Source: a bacterium
GTDB lineage: Bacteria > CSSED10-310 > JAJRTK01
Assembly: GCA_024278345.1 (NCBI GenBank)
Contig: JAJRTK010000106.1
Span: 1-9,854 of the forward strand
Direction of reading: 5' to 3'
DNA length: 9,854 bases
In this document: one piece after another, positions 6,505-9,854 of the stretch
How positions within the stretch are numbered: the first letter of the stretch is position 1
Layout of the letters: every line of letters begins with the position of its first letter
Position numbers and translations under genes: made by a program
The notes under the pieces: generated by a model
Seen by the model: only the letters and a program-made list of their open reading frames with translations
The model's database searches: none
What the model was told of the DNA's origin: nothing

Positions 6505-7398
6505 TTGTTCGGCCTCCCCTTCGCCGAACCCCGGGAATCGCCGGTTTCGTGCGACTTCTGCTTTTTCGGGGTCCCCTACGAAAAGGGGCGCACGGGCCTG
6601 CCTGGTGCCGCCGAGGCTCCCGACTCCCTCCGCGCCTACTCTGGTAACCTTCCCGCCCTGGTGAGTACGGAGACGGGCCGGAACCAGGGCTGGCTTGATT
6701 ACGATTTGGATCGGCCTCTCCTCCGAGATGCCCTGCTTATGGATGCTGGAAATATCCTATCGTTTCCCGGGGAACCCCCGGCCAAGGTTTTCCGCCGGGT
6801 CACGGAACTGCTGGAAGCAATTCTCCAGTCCGACGCCATCCCTGTAGCCATCGGTGGAGACCACAGCATTACCGCCCCCATCCTTCGCGGCTTTGGCAAG
6901 AATCGCCTCAAGGTGGTTCAGTTCGATGCCCACACGGATCTCGACAACCTGATTCCCGGAGGAGTCCTCCACCACGGGAATGTCATCCGTCGGGCCCTGG
7001 AGTTACCCAACGTGGAACAGGTTTTCTCCTTGGGCTTGCGAGGAATCACTCCCCTCCCGCAAAATTTCCAAGAGTGGGATTCTCCACGCCTCAGCGCAAG
7101 GCAGCTCCGGCAGGGTGGAGTTCAGGCGATGCTCGATCTTCTGGGAGAGCCGGGCCCCGTCTACGTGACCCTGGATCTGGACGTCCTGGACCCGGCCTAT
7201 CTTCCCGCCGTGGGCACGCCGGCGCCAGGCGGCCTTGATCCCGGATTGCTCAAGGAACTTCTCTGGAGCCTGGGTAGCTCAATGGAAGTGGTCGGTTTCG
7301 ACATAGTAGAACTCAGCCCCCGAGACCACGGTGTCACCAGCCTGGCCCTGGCCACGGAAATGCTCTTGACCCTGGCTGGCGCCATCTACGGAGGGTAA
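6505..7398 (+). CDS. speB: Agmatinase/arginase-family ureohydrolase
   Basis: A 297-residue binuclear manganese ureohydrolase. All six metal ligands of the family are present: His120 in GGDHS (117-121), Asp141, His143 and Asp145 in DAHTD (141-145), and Asp224 and Asp226 in DLDVLDP (224-230). The GTPAPGG loop follows at 237-243. The family splits a guanidinium group to urea plus an amine. Agmatinase (agmatine to putrescine) is the likeliest bacterial role, but arginase, guanidinobutyrase or formimidoylglutamase cannot be ruled out from motifs alone. The start is TTG at 6505: no ATG or GTG precedes it after the in-frame TAA of the upstream gene at 6469-6471, and the next ATG falls at about residue 77, inside the domain. 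No clear Shine-Dalgarno site is visible, so initiation may depend on coupling with the upstream gene. Confidence 0.9.
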   Translation: MFGLPFAEPRESPVSCDFCFFGVPYEKGRTGLPGAAEAPDSLRAYSGNLPALVSTETGRNQGWLDYDLDRPLLRDALLMDAGNILSFPGEPPAKVFRRVTELLEAILQSDAIPVAIGGDHSITAPILRGFGKNRLKVVQFDAHTDLDNLIPGGVLHHGNVIRRALELPNVEQVFSLGLRGITPLPQNFQEWDSPRLSARQLRQGGVQAMLDLLGEPGPVYVTLDLDVLDPAYLPAVGTPAPGGLDPGLLKELLWSLGSSMEVVGFDIVELSPRDHGVTSLALATEMLLTLAGAIYGG

Positions 7399-7499
7399 CT
7401 CGTTGCCTCGCTACGATCCGTGAGGAGAAATCCGGGTAGGGGGGCACTGAACACTCATGGAAATGAATCGAACCACCCCGTAGAATGAAAGAAAAGAGG

Positions 7500-7690
7500 C
7501 GTAGCGTACATAGATGTGGGTGGGGAACTCGTTGCTTTTCATTGCAACGGGTCCTTGCGAGCTCCCTGGTGGGTGCAGGGCAAAGCCCGATGCATGCTAC
7601 AATTTTCGGACGACCTTCGAGTCACGCAAACGTGACCCGCCGAGCGACAGCGAGAGCTGCCGAAGGCACCACCGATGACCGAGGCCGCCA
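7500..7690. repeat. Diverged relative of the snap-back element, in tandem with it
   Basis: Landmarks occur in the same order as in 7802-8007, at a nearly constant offset of about 314-343 bases: GTACATAGATG (7506-7516), GCTCCCTGG followed by TGGGT (7561-7574), and a right-arm-like ATGACCGAGGCC (7675-7686) that matches the window-start copy at 130-141. Hairpins differ in sequence but recur: CGTTGC/GCAACG (7530-7549), GGGC-AAA-GCCC (near 7580) and GTCACG-CAAA-CGTGAC (7621-7636). No left arm was found, so this copy is truncated or decayed. Confidence 0.5.
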
Positions 7691-7801
7691 CTCCCTCTCG
7701 CTACCAGAGAGCCCCCGGTTCCAGGAGAGCTTCCTCTTTCCTCCTTCAGCTTTCGGCAAGGCCGTTGGCGAGCAGCCGACGTGCTGGTGGATGCGGAGGC
7801 G

Positions 7802-8007
7802 GGGCCTCGTCCATCGTTTCGGCCACAAAAATACGACGCGGAGCGTCGTACATAAATGTACGTCCAGGGAGCTAGCTCCCTGGCGTGGGTCTGGGAGCAG
7901 CGCTCCCAGCGGAGGTTCGGAGGCGGAGCCTCCGCAGGGTTCCAGGGCCGGAGGCCCTGGCGCTGTGTCCGGATTTCGCAGCGTGGCCGAAACGATGGAC
8001 GAGGCCC
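7802..8007. repeat. Complete snap-back element: 25-bp terminal inverted repeats around a hairpin array
   Basis: Bases 7802-7826 and 7983-8007 are perfect 25-bp inverted repeats. The 156 bases between them form successive perfect short hairpins: 7832-7850 (8 bp, loop GGA), 7847-7862 (7 bp, loop AA, overlapping the previous one), 7864-7883 (9 bp, loop TA), 7891-7909 (8 bp, loop AGC), 7918-7934 (7 bp, loop GGA) and 7942-7960 (8 bp, loop GGA). CGCTG/CAGCG (7961-7983) adds a weaker seventh. As RNA or single-stranded DNA it would fold into a multi-branched cloverleaf closed by a long stem. No protein is encoded, and no target-site duplication was identified. Confidence 0.85.
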
Positions 8008-8024
8008 TGGATCGACGACAATTC

Positions 8025-8042
8025 GTCCCGCCTTGCGTGGAT
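8025..8042 (+). repeat. 18-base exact repeat, copy 1
   Basis: GTCCCGCCTTGCGTGGAT occurs here and again at 9578-9595 in the same orientation. It lies 17 bases outside the right arm of the snap-back element. Confidence 0.7.
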
Positions 8043-8191
8043 ACTTACGACGGGGGCACGTACATGGCGTCGTCCGTCGCCGCGTCCGGAGAATCATGCT
8101 TCCGCCGAATGGTGGACCCTTGTTTCTCCGGTAGTGACGGGGAGCCGCATTTTCTCGTGGACGCCACGGGGGCCTCGGGACTTCCCCGATG

Positions 8192-8211
8192 ACCATCGTT
8201 TGAGTGATGGT
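8192..8211. terminator. Hairpin between the repeat region and the secreted-protein gene end
   Basis: ACCATC (8192-8197) and GATGGT (8206-8211) form a 6-bp stem with an 8-base loop, 31 bases past the minus-strand stop codon at 8243. There is no T-run on either side, so termination is only a weak suggestion. Confidence 0.25.
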
Positions 8212-8242
8212 GGTCGCCTCCGCGGTCTGGACGTGGCCTCTA

Positions 8243-8992
8243 TCACGGAAGGCAGATTCCCTTCCTGGAATGAGGATCATCCGCAAGTTTTTCGTGGGCC
8301 TCCCGTTCCGGAGTTCCCGCCTTGCCCCACGCCCGGTCCACGGCCTCACGGGCATCGTGATCTTCCAGGAACCGCACCGCAAGAGCCAGAAGATAGGGAT
8401 TCTTGCTCTCCCGGAGGATCTCCCTTTGCCCTTCCCAGAGCATTTCCGGGGCCACCGCCCGCATTCGTTCCTCCGTCCATGATCGAGCCTGTGTGATGGC
8501 CTCCAATAGCTCCGGATAGGCGGGGTTGAGGTCGGTAAACATCCCGGTTTCGTGCTCCACGCCGAAGAAGCCCGCCGGTTTCCCGGAATTCGATTTGCGG
8601 TAGAAGCCCAGTGTGCGAAGCCGCCCCTTTTCGTGGGCCTTCCACCAGCACGGAGAGCCCACGGAGAAAACCCAAATCCGTTCCGGAAGCCGCGGAGGCT
8701 CCTTGGGTTGTTCGAAATTGGCCAGCGTGCTCACCAGGCTGGCCGAAGCCAGAGCCTTGCGGAGCAGGCTATCGGGAAACGCATAACCCCGCCGGTCGTA
8801 ACTCTTGTTGGGCCAGTGGTCGGGAATCGCCTGGTCAAAGACGATTTCGTATTCCAATATCTGGTCTGAAAGGAAAACCTTGTCGCCTAAAGAGAGCCAC
8901 TCTCCGGCATTGGCCTCGCCACAAACAAAAGCGGTCAAAAGAACCACGCCCACAAGAGCGCGGAGCGGAATGAGGGGGAGCTTCATTCTCAT
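8243..8992 (-). CDS. Hypothetical secreted protein
   Basis: I do not recognise the 249-residue product. It opens with a classical Sec signal peptide: basic MRMK, a hydrophobic stretch at about residues 11-24, and an AxA site that predicts cleavage between Ala29 and Gly30 (ANA|GEW). The mature part of about 220 residues is soluble, with no further membrane segment. Its middle is rich in aromatic and basic residues (IWVFSVGSPCWW, FYRKSNSGKPAGFFGVEHETG), and the C-terminal third is helical and charged (WTEERMRAVAPEMLWEGQ onward). This suggests a periplasmic or exported protein of unknown role. ATG 8992 has AAGGAG eight bases upstream (9006-9001), an excellent ribosome site, so it is preferred over the second ATG six bases later. 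It is transcribed towards the repeat region, and a dispersed repeat lies about 95 bases upstream. Confidence 0.8.
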   Translation of the reverse strand: MRMKLPLIPLRALVGVVLLTAFVCGEANAGEWLSLGDKVFLSDQILEYEIVFDQAIPDHWPNKSYDRRGYAFPDSLLRKALASASLVSTLANFEQPKEPPRLPERIWVFSVGSPCWWKAHEKGRLRTLGFYRKSNSGKPAGFFGVEHETGMFTDLNPAYPELLEAITQARSWTEERMRAVAPEMLWEGQREILRESKNPYLLALAVRFLEDHDAREAVDRAWGKAGTPEREAHEKLADDPHSRKGICLP

Positions 8993-9086
8993 GGGTCGGA
9001 CTCCTTGGAAGATCGCGCCAGCAGTTCAGTCCGGCGTGCTCGTTGGGACAGCTTTTCGGTTTCCTCGGATACTTTCTTGGCTTGCG

Positions 9087-9127
9087 TTCCGCTCGCATCG
9101 GCGGCAATCCGTCCGCCGCCACTCGCC
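9087..9127. repeat. Dispersed intergenic repeat, copy B
   Basis: Matches 4148-4188 with two mismatches in 41 bases, including 30 identical bases (9098-9127). It has the same GGCGGC/GCCGCC stem. It lies upstream of the secreted-protein gene and downstream of the Thr/Pro protein gene. Confidence 0.8.
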
Positions 9128-9193
9128 ATTTTCGCCCCTGGACTTCTCGGCTGCCCCAAAATCGGGGTTTCACCGTTGAGGTGCCGCGAAGCC

Positions 9194-9556
9194 CTACTGA
9201 GCGTATGGATTTCGAATCCAAGTCCCGCGGCGGTACAGCGTGAGAACTATCAGTAGCACCACAAGCATCCACCACCAAGTTGGCGTCAAGATGGGAGTCA
9301 GCGTTGCGATGGGTGTTTCGGTTGCCGTAGGCGTGGGCGGGGATGTTGGCGTCAAGGTGGGAGTCAGCGTTACCGTGGGGGTGGATGTCGATGTCAAGGT
9401 GGGAGTCGGCGTCACCGTCGGTGTCTCGGCTGCCGTAGGCGTGGGGGTGGATGTCGATGTCAAGGCGGGAGTCGGCGTCACCGTGGGCGTCACCGTGGGG
9501 GTGAGTGTGGGGGAAGGAGCTACCGTGTTGGAACTGACCTCGGCTCGGCACCACAT
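9194..9556 (-). CDS. Thr/Pro-rich stalk protein with C-terminal membrane anchor, possibly a fragment
   Basis: From ATG 9556 the product is 120 residues. Residues 14-93 are almost purely Thr-Pro repeats with Ser, Val, Leu and Ala ([11 protein letters not shown] type), a pattern seen in extended, often glycosylated cell-wall stalks. Then comes WWW, a hydrophobic helix (about 97-108, [12 protein letters not shown]) and a basic tail starting RRG. This order (stalk, helix, positive tail) is that of C-terminal surface anchors. No signal peptide or folded N-terminal domain precedes it, so it may be the remaining end of a longer surface protein cut off by the repeats at 9600-9854. The frame stays open upstream, but the 83-bp repeats there have a stop in one of the three frames and cannot be coding throughout. 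The ribosome site at 9556 is weak (AGGAAA immediately upstream). Confidence 0.5.
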   Translation of the reverse strand: MWCRAEVSSNTVAPSPTLTPTVTPTVTPTPALTSTSTPTPTAAETPTVTPTPTLTSTSTPTVTLTPTLTPTSPPTPTATETPIATLTPILTPTWWWMLVVLLIVLTLYRRGTWIRNPYAQ

Positions 9557-9577
9557 TTTCCTTTTTTTTCCTGTTCT

Positions 9578-9595
9578 GTCCCGCCTTGCGTGGAT
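9578..9595 (+). repeat. 18-base exact repeat, copy 2
   Basis: Identical to 8025-8042 in the same orientation. It lies between the Thr/Pro protein start and the hairpin at 9613. Confidence 0.7.
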
Positions 9596-9612
9596 GCCCC
9601 CCGGCAAGAAGC

Positions 9613-9638
9613 GGGTGCGGGCCGGAAGGCCCGCACCC
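9613..9638. other. 11-bp perfect hairpin with a GGAA loop
   Basis: GGGTGCGGGCC (9613-9623), GGAA (9624-9627) and GGCCCGCACCC (9628-9638) form an 11-bp GC-rich perfect stem. On the + strand the loop is a GNRA tetraloop; on the minus strand it is TTCC. No T-run follows on either strand, so it is not a typical rho-independent terminator. Confidence 0.75.
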
Positions 9639-9652
9639 AAAATCCGTTCCCC

Positions 9653-9854
9653 ATCCGTCCCATTCCCGGGAGTAAAACTCCACCCAACGCCCGTGGAACA
9701 CCTTTTCAGCCACCCGGGAAGGCATCCCGCGGCTGATCCGTCCCATTCCCGGGAGTAAAACTCCACCCAACGCCCGTGGAACACCTTTTCAGCCACCCGG
9801 GAAGGCATCCCGCGGCTGATCCGTCCCATTCCCGGGAGTAAAACTCCACCCAAC
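9653..9854. repeat. 83-bp tandem repeat running off the window
   Basis: Units begin at 9653 and 9736, with a third partial one at 9819-9854; full units appear identical. Each holds two small stems, GGAGT-AAA-ACTCC (9669-9681 in unit 1) and CGGGA-AGGCA-TCCCG (9715-9729). The period of 83 is not a multiple of three and one minus-strand frame has a TGA, so coding through three or more units is not possible. The array continues past the window end. Confidence 0.9.

Larger units (their letters stand above)
7399..8242. other. Gene-free stretch filled with hairpin-rich repeats
   Basis: About 840 bases lie between the ureohydrolase stop and the end of the minus-strand secreted-protein gene. Open frames here are long on both strands (for example 7485-8192), but their translations are repeat-derived and resemble no protein, being rich in R, G, P and S. 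The content is a diverged repeat copy (about 7500-7690), a complete snap-back element (7802-8007), an 18-base repeat (8025-8042) and a closing hairpin (8192-8211). Bases 7399-7500 show nothing I can name. Confidence 0.7.

Noticed and set aside
7802-8007. Insertion sequence
   Set aside because: No transposase and no target-site duplication were found; at most it is a non-autonomous element.
7485-8192. A 235-codon + strand open frame, with a 261-codon minus-strand frame overlapping it (7597-8382)
   Set aside because: Both run through the hairpin elements; translations are repeat-derived, lack any domain pattern, and the opposing frames are equally open because of high GC.
9205-9230. tRNA-like TTCGAATCC near the Thr/Pro protein end
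   Set aside because: No cloverleaf can be drawn, and it codes for the C-terminal tail on the minus strand.
9194-9853. A 219-codon minus-strand frame continuing the Thr/Pro protein through the 83-bp repeats
   Set aside because: The period of 83 cycles all three frames and one contains a TGA, so the open run through 2.4 units is accidental.
9653-9854. CRISPR array
   Set aside because: Units are directly contiguous 83-mers with no variable spacers, and no cas gene is visible.

Overview
This is a GC-rich bacterial window holding ordinary housekeeping genes and an unusually dense set of intergenic repeats and hairpins. The organism cannot be named from the sequence. The tRNA synthetase is a class I lysyl-tRNA synthetase, which in bacteria is patchy (alphaproteobacteria, spirochaetes and scattered other phyla), and there is a Thr/Pro stalk protein with a C-terminal membrane anchor. 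Together with the repeats these point to a less-studied lineage, but this is only a guess.

Layout, left to right. Bases 1-142 are the right-hand part of a hairpin-rich repeat element cut by the window edge. On the + strand follow an RlmI-like SAM-dependent methyltransferase (183-1082) and class I lysyl-tRNA synthetase (1192-2895). A convergent gap with a terminator-like hairpin separates them from a minus-strand pair, folE (GTP cyclohydrolase I, 4008-3448) and a Nudix hydrolase (3447-3034). In that pair the folE stop codon directly abuts the Nudix start codon. This suggests the first two steps of pterin/folate synthesis: GTP to dihydroneopterin triphosphate, then its dephosphorylation.

A 320-base divergent gap carries one copy of a dispersed repeat. 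It leads into a + strand cluster: a GT-C type membrane glycosyltransferase (4329-5990), a possible 11-codon leader cistron joined by ATGA overlaps at both ends, a 150-residue protein of unknown function whose start region is duplicated by a 27-bp tandem repeat (6019-6471), and an agmatinase/arginase-family ureohydrolase (6505-7398) with a TTG start.

Bases 7399-8242 have no convincing gene. They hold a roughly 206-bp snap-back element (7802-8007): 25-bp perfect terminal inverted repeats enclose a run of short perfect hairpins with 2-3 base loops. A diverged tandem relative lies at about 7500-7690, and the element at the window start aligns without gaps to its right half. Paired compensatory changes indicate that the fold is maintained.

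The right end carries, on the minus strand, a predicted secreted protein of unknown function (8992-8243), a second copy of the dispersed repeat (9087-9127), a short Thr/Pro-rich stalk protein with a C-terminal membrane anchor (9556-9194), an 11-bp hairpin, and an 83-bp tandem repeat that runs off the window. The most unusual material is the repeat and hairpin family and the translation-start architecture at 5968-6084. No defence, CRISPR or mobile-element protein is visible.
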